From Climacium dendroides (lineage: Eukaryota; Streptophyta; Bryopsida; Hypnales; Climaciaceae), in NCBI GenBank assembly GCA_950106755.1, contig OX467082.1, positions 12,338,001-12,402,000 on the forward strand: a stretch of 64,000 nucleotides of DNA, in the 5' to 3' direction. Below are positions 35,253 to 45,861 of the stretch, in pieces; positions within the stretch are counted from its first letter, which is position 1; each line of letters begins with the position of its first letter. The notes below the pieces were generated by a model, which had not been told where the DNA came from, made no database searches, and worked only from the letters and a program-made list of their open reading frames with translations. A program made the translations under genes and the position numbers.

Positions 35253-36046
35253 AACTAGTAGGTGGACCCAATTTTAACCCATAAATGCCATGACAAATGT
35301 TTTTTGTCCGATGAATAACAAGGAATTCTCCTGTGTAGGAGAGAAATGCAACTATTCATCCTCGGAATTAGGGGTGGAAAGGGAAAATATTTTACAATAG
35401 TTTGACTCCCAATGAATATTTTTGGTTTTTTTAAACTAGATGATGTCACACGGTTCCAAAAGGGTTGATTTCCACAATCACCAGCCCGGCGTTTAAGGGT
35501 TAAGCACTTTTTCTAAAAAGTAGTGTAGTTAGAACTGACATCAATTAAGTTAAGTGATCATTTCCACACCTCTCTGAGTGCATAATCTCAACACTAAGTT
35601 CTACTTGTTGGTAGAGCTCCAGGGCTATGGAGATCACTTTCTATACAAGAGCCAAATCTATTGTGATCAAACTAAGTATCACTACATATGCAATCAGTAA
35701 GTAACACAAACTCTGAGTGACAATAGACAATCCCATTTCTATTGAAAGATAAGGAAATGAAAGATAAGTAGGCATAGCCAGGTTTTCACCACCAAGTGCG
35801 GCACCAGAAAAATGAATCATTCATCAAGACCAAACTCAAACTCGTAAGACCACCTCAACATCTCGGGTCCAAACTATCCATTTCAAAGAAATATTTACAC
35901 CTTCAATCTCCCCAATGCTATAGTACAAAATCTTTCCAATGATTTACCAACGGAATGGACTTTTCCAAACACCGTTGAGCCTTCCATATGATTAATTATA
36001 TACACATCCACACAATACTAACAGACTAAAAAAATCTTGGGTGGTA

Positions 36047-39000
36047 TCAATATCCAGGCAACTCATCTTTGATTTTTTCCTTCACCAGATTACGCATGAA
36101 CTGTTGGCCGACCCAGGAGCCTCTCTTCACGAAGACAGCCGGGAATCCGAGGGGAGCTTGCACCTCAGCGTGGAGACCCTGTTTGGTCGTCGGAGCTTCG
36201 TACAAATCTCCTGTCCAGACATGCTCCCACACGTCCCCCCCACTGGGGAAGTAGGCTTGCACTTGAGTGTGCCCTTTCTCCAGCACCGGCACCACCAGAA
36301 TCTCAGTTCCCACTAAGAACTGCTGGTACACGATGGTTTGAACGTGAAGGTCTTCCGGGTAATGGAGAAACAGGTGCCTTACTACAGGCATCCCCACTGC
36401 TGCTGCTTCCTGCATTTACAAAAAACGACGGCAACATCAGCTTCTGTCACAAGTTTCACAGATTGAACCTCAATGGAGCCCATTTCTGCAGATGACAGTC
36501 ACTCGTTGAAGGAGAGGCGTTTACAGAAAACAACGGCAACATCAGCTTCACAAGAAACACAGAACGTCGATGGAGCCCATTTCTGCAGATGACAGTCACT
36601 CATTGAAGGAGAGGCATTTACAAAAAACAACGGCAACATCAGTTTCCAAGGTTCACAGAACCTCAGTGGAGCCCATTTCTGCAGATGACAGTCACTGACA
36701 TAAGGAGAGGCATTTTATTTTGCAAAGCTTGGAGCAGCTGTAGCATTATGGTGCCCTGGCTTCTCTTTAGACCCTTCAATTGAGTATGATTTAAGCAAGG
36801 TTCAATTGTTGAGGTTATGTCTCGTATCATGAAAGTATACCCGCCTCATTGTGGGAATAGCTCTCCCTCACCATTCTTGTGGCTTGGCATGCTGTTTCAC
36901 GTTACGTAGTCCATAACCTCAATGGAGTTCATTCATTTCTGTAGAGGCGGCAGACAGACGTTTACGGTTCAAGGGGACGAACTTGACACTAAACCAATAA
37001 TTATCTTGAGTTACGGTTACGGTTACTGCATTCACAAAAATATCTTAAGCATTATACAGATGGGAAACGCATGGCAGCCATACCTTGACCAACTGGCGGC
37101 GGTAAAACTCCCAGGCTCTGTAGATTTTGGCACACCGAGCAAAGTGTCGAAGAGTTGCGTCATTGGAGTAGATCTGCGCATTTGCACCCGGGACATTCCC
37201 CTGTTTCATAATCACACGCCGAAGAAGATCAGTTAGGCTTGCAGACTGAATTTGTGACAAATGTGTGACAATCAATCACAGTGCGACAAGATATGCAGAC
37301 ATCCCAAAACACTGTATTAGGAAAAGGTACATGGAATCACAACCGATTGACAATCACGTGCAATATAGGCACGCAGGTTGTGACATAAAAGAAGAATGGG
37401 AGCCAAGGTTTAGAGTTGGAAAATCGTGTATGGGTTTAAAACCGATATTACAAAGCCCATTGATAACAATTTCGGCACACAGGCAGCGACAAGAAAGGAG
37501 GAAGGGGAGTCAAGGGTTTAAAGTACAGGGTTGCAGGGTTGCAGTTTTTTTTTAAGGGTTCAGGGTTTAGGGATCCAGGTTTCAAAGCAGTTTCCGTGTT
37601 GAACATCACTGACCTCATGCGACCGAAAGACGACGGAGAAGGCGTTGAGCTCCATCCACCGAAACAGCAGCTCCTCCGAGCGCCTGTATCGCAGCAATGG
37701 CAAGTCCACAGTGCAATACCCTCCGATGTCGCTGTGGTTGAACGCGTACCCGCTCACTCCACTGGACAGCAAGCCCGTGACGGCGCTCTTGATGCCGTCG
37801 TTCCGTTGCCAGCTGACCATCTGGTCGCCCTCCCAAAACAGCGTCGCCCACCGAGGGCTGCCGCGGTACCCCGCGCGCATGAAGAACACCAGCTCCTCAT
37901 TGTCCTCCTCCAAGTCCTCTTGGGCTGGTCTTGGATGCGGTGAAGCCAGTTGCTTTGTTGTGCGCTGCTGTTGCTCCCACTCCTCCACAAACTCGCGGTT
38001 CAGCTCCGCCCAGAGTTCTGGATACCTGTTACCATTGAATTGATGAGAAATATTTACATCCCGTACACCCCGTTGCAAAATTTGCAACAATCGGCTCAGG
38101 CAGGAGGAGTTGATCGTGGGATCAAAAGTGCAGGGGAATTGGAAACGGCTCCCACTCTCCCAGAGACGGAGTGTATTCTTAACGTGAGGTCAGATACTAT
38201 GTATTTACTGTAATAGATATGCTCAGTATATATCAAAGGATGACGGAGGTCACCTAACTTTGCCCCCACTCACGCAAAAGGTGATACCCTGTCTTGGATC
38301 AATACTCATGGACCTTCAACAGTGGAGATTCACAGGTATTACAGAATGGTATGAACTCCAAACCCTACAAATCATGTGTTTTCATTTTCTTGGAGAATGT
38401 CACTAGTTTTCCAGAGTGAACATTAACAATCAATAGAGTCCTATGGCTATCAACTTGATCCTATTATGATACAGTTTTGCTTACAGTCTTGCTTTTAGGA
38501 TTTAGGTTTTACGGTTAAGGCCTGAGGGTTTAGGGTTTAAGACTTTGCTGAAAGTAACTTCAATCCCAACGTACCTGTTGTGAGCAGTGGCGGGATCTTC
38601 CCCGGAATGCAAGCAAGCATCAAACGGCAATGACTCTCCAAAATCCGCCATCCACCCCCTCACACCACTCCCCACCATCTCCCTCATGAGCCCCTTGAGC
38701 CACTCCTTTGTCTCCGGATTGCTCAGGTCCAACATTGCCGCGTCGAAGCTGGTGATGGGCAGCATGTAGGGCTTCCCTCCGCTGTCCGCCACGGCATACC
38801 CTTCCTCCACGGCCTCCGTGAAAAGCTCCTTGCGCCCTTGTGGATTTGCAAGCTCTTGGCTCCTTGATTTCGCCACGATGAAGGGGTTCAGGTACGCCAT
38901 CGTTCGCACGCCGTGGGAGTGGAGGTCGGAGATCAGCTCTTCCCAGTGGGGGTAGTGGGTGCGGTCCACCTCCCAGTTCCACCATAGCTGCCAACCCACG

Positions 39001-41995
39001 CTCGTCTTACGTTGCCCGACCCAGTCCTAATGCAACCAAGGTCAGGGCACCAGGGCTCCGTTAGCAATTCCAGGGCGGCATCAGCAATTTCTGGGCGCCG
39101 TTAGCAATTTCTGAGCGCCATTAGCAATTTCGCGAATATGCAAGACAAGGAAAAGCACGATGTTGAGTTTCGAATTTGTTGGATTGGCACGAATATCTCT
39201 TGGTCATTGCAACGTCGGTAGCATTTCAATGACGAGGAGATCACGGTTTTGAGTTGGGGGGTTCAAGTTTGTTAAATTGGCGTGATTTAGCTCCTCCTGA
39301 TTGACAACGTCGGTTACACTCCAAGAAAACGAGACCAGGGTGTTGCAGGACAAGTGTGTTAGATTGGCGCGATTCAAGGGCGCCATGAGCTCGTGCCCAT
39401 TGGCAACCTCTGCAACAATTCAACGACAAGGTCAAAGCTTTGGGAATCGAATTCTTTCAATTGACGCGCAAGTCCAGAACACAACTACCTCCGGCCCATT
39501 GTCTATGGCTGAATGAAGCATTCAACAAAATGGACATCACTTTGTTGAGGGACAAATTCGTTAGATCGGAACGATGCAGAGCGCAAAAACTGGGACTTTC
39601 AAGTGCGCGGCGGCAGAGGAGAAATCCAAAATGTTAATCTATGGAATTTTTGAAGAATTCTAGTCCATGGCCAGTGATGATGGAATACGATAATCTAGGA
39701 TACACAAGCACGCGAACACTGTTCTTGACTTACTTGGAGCCAGAAGGCCGAAATCGGTACGTCATACTCCCTCACTTTGCGCCACACCTCCCTCACAGCG
39801 TCGTGACCCCCTTGCATGCCCACGATGGCGCCCTTGGTAATCCACGCGGGCAGCGCCCGCATCCGTCCCACTGCCGCCGTGTACTCCTTGATGAGCTCCG
39901 ACGGCGTTTGTCCGTAGAGTATCCGCCCTTTCATCTCCCCAGCATGCACCTACAAACCACTCAATTCCTCTATTTCAGCAATCCGCACAATGAATGCGCA
40001 CAACGATGATGATTTGGAATGCGTGCAGTCGAGAGACTTGCAAGGATGATTGCGATTGGCTTACTTGCACTTGGACGCAGTCCGGTTGCGTCAGATCAAA
40101 CACGGCGTGCTCGTAACCCTCCAAGAACAGCGAGTTCATGTCCGAGGTGAGGTAATGCGGCGACGGCGCGTAAGTCGTGTGCCAATCGCCTCCAGCCCTG
40201 CAAATTTCATGGCGAATTTTTCACACCCGCCAACAATTCTCGTCATGAATTCAAGTCGCACCCATAATTTTTGTCATGCATTCAAATCACAAAAATGATT
40301 TCACAGATGAATCGCATCCCTGGTGAAGGGGATTAGAATCAGTACCTGTACGCGACGAGATTCGCAGCCGCAGTAATCGGCTGATCACCACGCCCCAACC
40401 CTTGCTCCTGCACCAGAATCGGCACGCGTCTCCCCTTCATATCAAAACACGAGAACTGCTCTCCGAATCCGAAGAAGCGCTCTCCAGGATGCGAGCCATA
40501 GGATAGCATCACGCGATTCAACCTCGGCACCACGACATCATCAAACTCCGGGAAAGTGCTTTCGACATCGACAGGCTTCACGCGGCGATTCTCGCTCCAC
40601 TCGCGCGGCGAAACTCGCTTCCACCGGCGAGACAAGCTCCTGTTTGTGGATTTCTTCGACGACCGAATGCTGCGCGTGGGAAATTTTGAAGGGATGTTCT
40701 TCCGCAGTGGCGCGTCGAGTTCGACGTGGAATCCCAGCTGGTGATCGCGCCTCTCTGAGAATATGAGTCGGTAGCGCACACCAACTCCATGCGCGGCGGT
40801 CACGAGCTCATTCCCTGAACCGCAATGACAGAATTCAGCGAAACCGGCCGAAACCGCAGATCTACACCAGTTCTACTTTGCACACAGATTCGGCGATCTG
40901 AAACACACCATTTCAAGTCCTCAAAGACCAAAGATTCATGGTTTCGAACGTGATGAATTTGACTCAATCATCAAATTGTGAAGAATTCAAATGGGGAAAA
41001 TTTTCATATCACCAGTATCAATAACATTGTTAGAAAATCATTAAAATCCAGCCTTCTGATCCAGAAAAATTCAGTATCACTGAAATTAGGTCAATTGGAG
41101 GTTCTGTTTCAGTTTGGGCCGAGCGAAGATGGCGTGCGTGAGTACTATGAGACAGCTCCAGTGATAGCCAGTCCCAACGTGGAACCTTGCCATTGATGTA
41201 AGTTTATCACACCATTTATTCACGTTACAATAGAGAAAAATATTCTCAATCCAGTAACGCGCCATTCAAGCTATTCATGAAGCCATTTTTGCAAAACATT
41301 TACTTCCCTTAGGTTGTGAGAGACAGTGTGGTTAGTGGCCCAATGTGACCATATATACCTGTTTCATGAAATGGGCTGTCGTGATCCTCGCGCCGATTCC
41401 CATTATGGTAACGCCATAGCTCCCCCGTCGCAAGCTCGCAAGTGGAGTACAAGCATCCTGTGACCACCACAATTGGATCACCTCCATCGTCATCAAGGAG
41501 CGTCCCATCCGGATCCCTCACTTGCACCTTCACAGAATCCCCAACTCCACTTCCAAAGCAAACACTCTTCAAATCACTGCAAACTCGCTCTTGCACACCC
41601 TCTCGCACAGCCTCGGTGATGTCTTCGATGGTTTGATGGTCGAGTAGAAGCTCCGTTTGGTCGTTGACAGAGAAGGATCCATGGCTTTCATGAATAGTGG
41701 ACTCGCCCAAAGCCGCGGCGACGAAGGCTCCTTTGGACGGCGTGGCCCAGAGCGCGCGTTCAGGCTGGCGACGGTGGTGAACTGCGAGAGATTTGGAGTC
41801 CCAGGAGACGAGGAAATTCTTTCCGGCGGCGAGAGTGCGCGACGTGAGGGCGGATTGCTCGTGGTGAAGGTGACCGCGGACGAACTCCAGGCCTGGAGGT
41901 GGCCGTGGAAACGGGTTGTGGAGGCGCCGCGGACGTGGTGCTGCGGCTGTTGCTGTTGGAGTTCCTGCAGTCGTGGTCTCGCTCGCCATGCCCAT
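36047..41995 (-). CDS. Sulfoquinovosidase-like GH31 (YihQ-type)
   Basis: GH31 hydrolase of the YihQ branch, which in bacteria frees sulfoquinovose from sulfolipid headgroups. Exons, 5' to 3': 41995-41359, 40814-40346, 40197-40065, 39949-39734, 39026-38575, 38025-37614, 37200-37084, 36409-36047. Phases agree, giving about 932 aa. The nucleophile is D613 in WMADFGESLP and the acid/base is D735 in HSDIGGY; other YihQ-type blocks are GMQGG, FWLQDWVGQR, MVSWQRNDG and RSHEGN. Where E. coli YihQ has the sulfonate-binding Arg301 and Trp304, this protein has Gln498 and Trp501 (SVGWQLWWNW). Substrate is therefore uncertain. The first ~210 residues are Pro/Arg-rich and then poorly conserved. There is an extra acidic loop near residues 665-680. 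No clear signal peptide is seen. Confidence 0.9.
36412..36715. repeat. Three ~100-bp tandem repeats in the last intron of the GH31 gene
   Basis: Each unit contains CGGCAACATCAG, GGAGCCCATTTCTGCAGATG and ACAGTCACT, and ends AGGAGAGGC before the next TTTACA. The array starts at the exon edge (acceptor at 36410-36411 on the minus strand). Confidence 0.85.
39045..39135. repeat. ~28-bp minisatellite in GH31 intron
   Basis: GGGCGCC(G)TTAGCAATTTC-type units occur four times. More diverged ~90-bp units (GTTAGATTGGCGCGATT-like) continue to about 39440 in the same intron. Confidence 0.75.
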
Positions 41996-42400
41996 CTAGA
42001 CCTTGCTACCTCTTTCTCCAATGCTGGGACCAATGCATTTCCCTTTCTAATATTAGGATTTTACTGTACTGGAGGTGCTGCACAAAAAATGCCGCTAAGA
42101 AGCAGCAATTGAAGAAAAGATCAGGTACTATCTGGAACCAGCTTTGAAGCTCGACTAACTACGTCACGTGGATGTAGATTGTGAGTGTTACTCTTGGAGC
42201 CTCGATCTTGTCCGAAGTAGGCTTTGCAGTGAATTCTATGACACGAAGTCGTAGCAACATTATTTGGAGACTCTCTCAAATCGTGGTGACCACTCAAATG
42301 AAAATCACGAGTTGGGGACTACCACATCACAGACTCCTCTAATACAATTGAATGTGTCAGAGATCGATCGATCGATCGATCAAGCCTTTCTGCTTTGATT
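41996..42400 (-). promoter_or_regulatory. Upstream region of the sulfoquinovosidase-like gene with a G-box
   Basis: TACGTCACGTGG at 42160-42171 contains both an ACGTCA half-site and CACGTG (42165-42170), about 170 bp before the ATG. A (GATC)n microsatellite lies further up at 42362-42381. G-boxes are also present before the other GH31 gene in this window. Confidence 0.45.
42362..42381. repeat. GATC microsatellite
   Basis: About five GATC units, which are self-complementary. Confidence 0.9.
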
Positions 42401-43236
42401 ATGGATCCAAGACGATTTCAACAACAGGATTTGAAATCTCCACAAGGGGGCTAGCTATACTCTACTTGGAAACGAGGTTCTGGGACTCCAAAATAGCACA
42501 GCCCCGGATTTGGAAGGAAACAACGGAAATTACGACTCGGAAATCACAAACTCTGAGAGCCCCAGAGATCGAAGTGAAGTAGTATTATAAATTGAGCTGA
42601 AGTGAAGGCCCTAGCAAGACTTGAAGGCCATCTCACGTGCTTCGATCCTCAGACACGTACTAATGGATCTGCATCGCAAGGCAAAGCTGGAGAATAAGAA
42701 AATGTTCGTCGAAATGGTAAGCAGCAGTACGATCACCATCATCAAGCTGAAACATGACTGTCAAGTACAGCCAGGCAAGCTTGCGCAAGAGTTCACCATA
42801 TCGCAGCGAAATGGTGGCAACTCCAGAGAGGATCCGAGAGAGGATCATAAGGGGAAACATGTCGATCTTCTAAACTTGCAGTAACTTTCAATGGAATGGA
42901 AGCAAGCAACAGAAAAAAAAAACGCGACAATCAGCAGAAACTTACTCGATCAGTCAATGAAACACAGCCGCGTTCATGAGATTCATGGAGAAGTTGCTTG
43001 AGTTTTCCCTTCCACCGTACTGTTTCCGTCTCGACCACGAACCTCCCCTGGCTAGTCTCCCGGCTGTACTATTCTTTGCACGTGAATCTCTTTATCTATG
43101 ATTCTCTTGCATTCTACTCCTTCGCATTAGGAACAGCAAAGATGATGAATGTCATTAAACTTCTATTTCTTTGTGCAGGCACTCAGAGGGGTATTAAAAA
43201 ACAAACATTATTACATATACTATTGTTTATTACCGG

Positions 43237-43435
43237 TACCTGGTGTGTTCAGTAGAAACAGGAAGTTTTCTTAGTTTTGTTGAAAGTATAAAACCGAAAA
43301 AAACACGTGCGTAGTGTGACAAGAAAACCCAAATTTAAGGTACCTGGTATGGTTTGTTCAATAGAACAGAGGACGCTCTTTTAAAAGCATAAAACCGAAA
43401 TCACGTGTAGAGTGGGGCAAGAAACCCAAATGGAA
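43237..43435. repeat. ~100-bp diverged tandem duplication
   Basis: Both halves contain GGTACCTGGT, GTTCA(G/A)TAGAA, ATAAAACCGAAA, CACGTG and CAAGAAA(A)CCCAAA in the same order. Each copy therefore carries its own CACGTG. Confidence 0.7.
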
Positions 43436-43695
43436 GTGCTTCTGAAGAAGCCCATGCCCGATGGAATTTGCAACGATAATGGAAGGATTCTTCGGAGCAA
43501 CAGAATTTTGAATCTGGAGTTGACCGTTACTTAGTACTGGATTCAGGTCAAAAGCTGGAATCCGGTACACTGCATGTGGACACTGAGGAAATACAAACGA
43601 CCGGGTGCAATGTATCTGGGAGACCAGGTGCACTGAATTTGGATGTTGCTATGGAAGTTGGGGTTGGGGGTAATTTTTGTTGGATTTTTAACCAC

Positions 43696-44023
43696 TAAGG
43701 TAGTGGGTCCATGAATCGCCCACCTAAGAGTTGGAATTGAATTTTGGGGAGGTGAATCTTTCTTGAAATAATTTAGAATTTTTCGTAGAAGATAAGTGAA
43801 ATTGGCATCTAACCCAAGTTGTTTCATGTTTTTTGGAGCTTGGTGGATTTAGTTACAAAATTTTGAAGTTGAAATGGCATATGGCTTTAAAATTGTCTAC
43901 CTCCTAAAATATACATTGTTTGTACATTTTTAAAGGCTATGAAAAAAAAACATGGACAAATAGTGTACATTTCAAGAGGTGGGTGGTTTTAGAGCCTATA
44001 TGTTTTTAGAACCTCCTACCTTA
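43696..44023. mobile_element. MITE, TAAGGTAGGAGG family, copy 3
   Basis: The left end is TAAGGTAGTGGGTCCATG and the right end is ACCTCCTACCTTA. The interior is collinear with 18443-18817 without the 53-bp duplication found there. Confidence 0.7.
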
Positions 44024-44241
44024 AATGCTCAACCATTCATAGAGGGGATGGTGGATGCTTTGTAAAGTCATTATCATTCAATTAATATTCATTTAGAGAT
44101 TGAGTAACATTTTAACCCAATAAGGACCATCTTAAATGCTCAACCATTCATGGAGGGGATGGTGGATGCTTTGTAAAGTTATTATCATTCAATTAATATT
44201 CATTTGGAGATTGAGTAACATTTTAATCCAATAAGGACCGT
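44020..44241. repeat. 111-bp tandem duplication abutting a MITE
   Basis: Two units starting CTTAAATGCTCAACCATTC, with period 111 and only a few substitutions. The first unit starts at the very end of the MITE, overlapping its last bases. Confidence 0.85.
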
Positions 44242-44351
44242 GGTTGATTTTAAGGGTGGACAAGACATTTTTCTAGTCTTGGTTTGAAGATGGGAAAAAA
44301 ATATGAAATTATGATGCATTATGAAGAATTGACTGTATTAATGAAATTGGC

Positions 44352-44550
44352 GTGAATGTTTAGGGCTCTACAATAAATGCAGAATTTTTTTTTAATGTTT
44401 AAGGCTTTACAATAAATGCAGAAAAAAATTTGTATTGAATGTTTAGGGCTCTACAATAAATGCAAAACAAGTGAATGTTTAGGGCTCTACAATAAATGCA
44501 GAAAAATTTTTGAATGTTTAAGGCTTTACAATAAATGCAGAAAAAAATTT
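44352..44550. repeat. Five-unit ~40-bp tandem repeat
   Basis: GAATGTTTAGGGCTCTACAA followed by TAAATGCAGAAA and a T-rich tail recurs five times. Two units have the variant AAGGCTTT, and these alternate with the GGGCTCT type. Confidence 0.85.
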
Positions 44551-44969
44551 GTATTGACTTCTGCAACAAATTCTGCATAGACTTCTATATTGATTTTTGT
44601 ATTTTTAGCTAGTATTTTGTTTGCTTTTTCAACCCCAAAATTGCATCCTAGTGCAAATTGTCTTGATTCTTGTTCCAATACATTGAGTTCTCAAATTTCC
44701 ACACCTACCTTTTTGTTTGTATCCAAATTCATTCTAAAACTCTAGCTATCACTAAAAAAGTATCAATTTCAACCCAAAAGTGGTCAACAAGTCCTTAATG
44801 GGTTGATAGAAAGAAGAAAAAATGTAATGGATTTAAAGAAAGACAATATTTAATTAACCTATTATTATATATTATAAAATTTTTAAATTAGTCTTTTAAT
44901 ATTTTTTGTTGGGGACTAACCATGAAACATTATATAAGCCAAAAAGTGGATGATGGATGGCTTTTACAA

Positions 44970-45122
44970 TTAGTGTAGAAATGAAGACTATATAATGTTG
45001 CATGAATAATGTTAATGCAATTAGTGTAGAAATGAAGACACTATAATGTTGCATGAATAATGTCTTCATTTCTACACTAATGGTAATAATGCCTATATAA
45101 TGTTGCATGAATAATGTTAAAA
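44970..45122. repeat. Triplicated segment with inverted partner
   Basis: TATAATGTTGCATGAATAAT occurs three times. GTGTAGAAATGAAGAC occurs twice direct, and its reverse complement GTCTTCATTTCTACAC once at 45061-45076, so the region can fold. Confidence 0.75.
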
Positions 45123-45254
45123 TCATTTGATAGTTGAACATATTAGTTACTTAAATGGTCAAATTTCCAAATATTCTAGTGAGCAAATCAAAGAGGATTC
45201 CAAAACACCACTCTTAAAAGTAGGTTAACCTTGGAAAGATGTGACCCAATCACC

Positions 45255-45475
45255 TACGATGAGGAATTTCATTAAAATGGTGGTATTCCATATGCCATTT
45301 TTAGACCACCCAATCTAACCATAAAAATGTCATCTAGGACAGCTTAAAAATGTCATCTAGGACAACTTTAGATTTCAAAAATCTAGGACTGGTGTACATT
45401 TCAGACAGTCACAGTCTGAACTGTAAAAACTGCCAAAGTTGAAGGATGGCGCCATTTTAATGAAATTCATCACCT
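45255..45475. mobile_element. Short TIR element (~0.22 kb)
   Basis: The left end GATGAGGAATTTCATTAAAA and the reverse-complemented right end GGTGATGAATTTCATTAAAA define inverted ends. Inside is a short direct repeat of AAAATGTCATCTAGGACA. A single similar end is at 25166-25192. Confidence 0.65.
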
Positions 45476-45861
45476 TACGTAGTCAGACAACATCCTGGAC
45501 AGGCGCACTCTTCATTTCGTCAGACATTTAGGTCCTTTCTGGGTTTGGGTTAAGTACAAAAACATACCTGAATCCATCCAACAGTGTACCTAAATTATTT
45601 CCCAAAACACTGACGTTGGTCAGTGTGAACATGCCTTTAAAAATGAATTTCAGGTTGAAATATTTGTGAGCCTCAGCTACTGACAGACTCCTGTAGGTCG
45701 ATGAGGTCTCTCTCCAAGGCATGTTCTCACTAGTCAGGAAACGCAAGCCTGGCCAAAAATCCGGGCAGTCACGAAAATCCAAGATCTTTCAGCTAGTGAA
45801 CATGGATTCAAACAAATTGTGCAAAATTGTTTCAAGCTCACCAACTCGGGATCCTACTCAC

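Larger units (their letters stand above)
32379..36046. other. MITE-rich spacer
   Basis: No supported gene between UTP6 and the GH31 gene on the other strand. Elements at 32657-33083, 34149-34186, 34258-35081 and 35091-35252 are listed separately. The rest is AT-rich. Confidence 0.6.
42400..45861. other. Spacer between two minus-strand genes, rich in duplications
   Basis: Contains the 3' side of coilin and the 5' side of the GH31 gene. An open frame at 42621-42884 matches nothing known. Five local duplications or TIR elements are listed separately. Confidence 0.55.

Noticed and set aside
35077..35271. Repetitive 64-aa ORF (SEVPHVVI repeated)
   Set aside because: It is the translation of the 81-bp tandem DNA duplication. 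The repetition is at DNA level.
36047..41995. Recent bacterial transfer as the source of the YihQ-like gene
   Set aside because: It has seven spliceosomal introns and codon use like its neighbours. Any transfer would be ancient and shared with other plants, so it is not a finding specific to this window.
41657..42112. Plus-strand open frame of 151 aa opposite the first exon of the GH31 gene
   Set aside because: It is a GC-driven shadow of the conserved minus-strand exon. No family is recognised.
42621..42884. 87-aa plus-strand ORF between the two minus-strand genes
   Set aside because: No recognised domain, ordinary composition for chance ORFs of this size, and no splice or promoter context.
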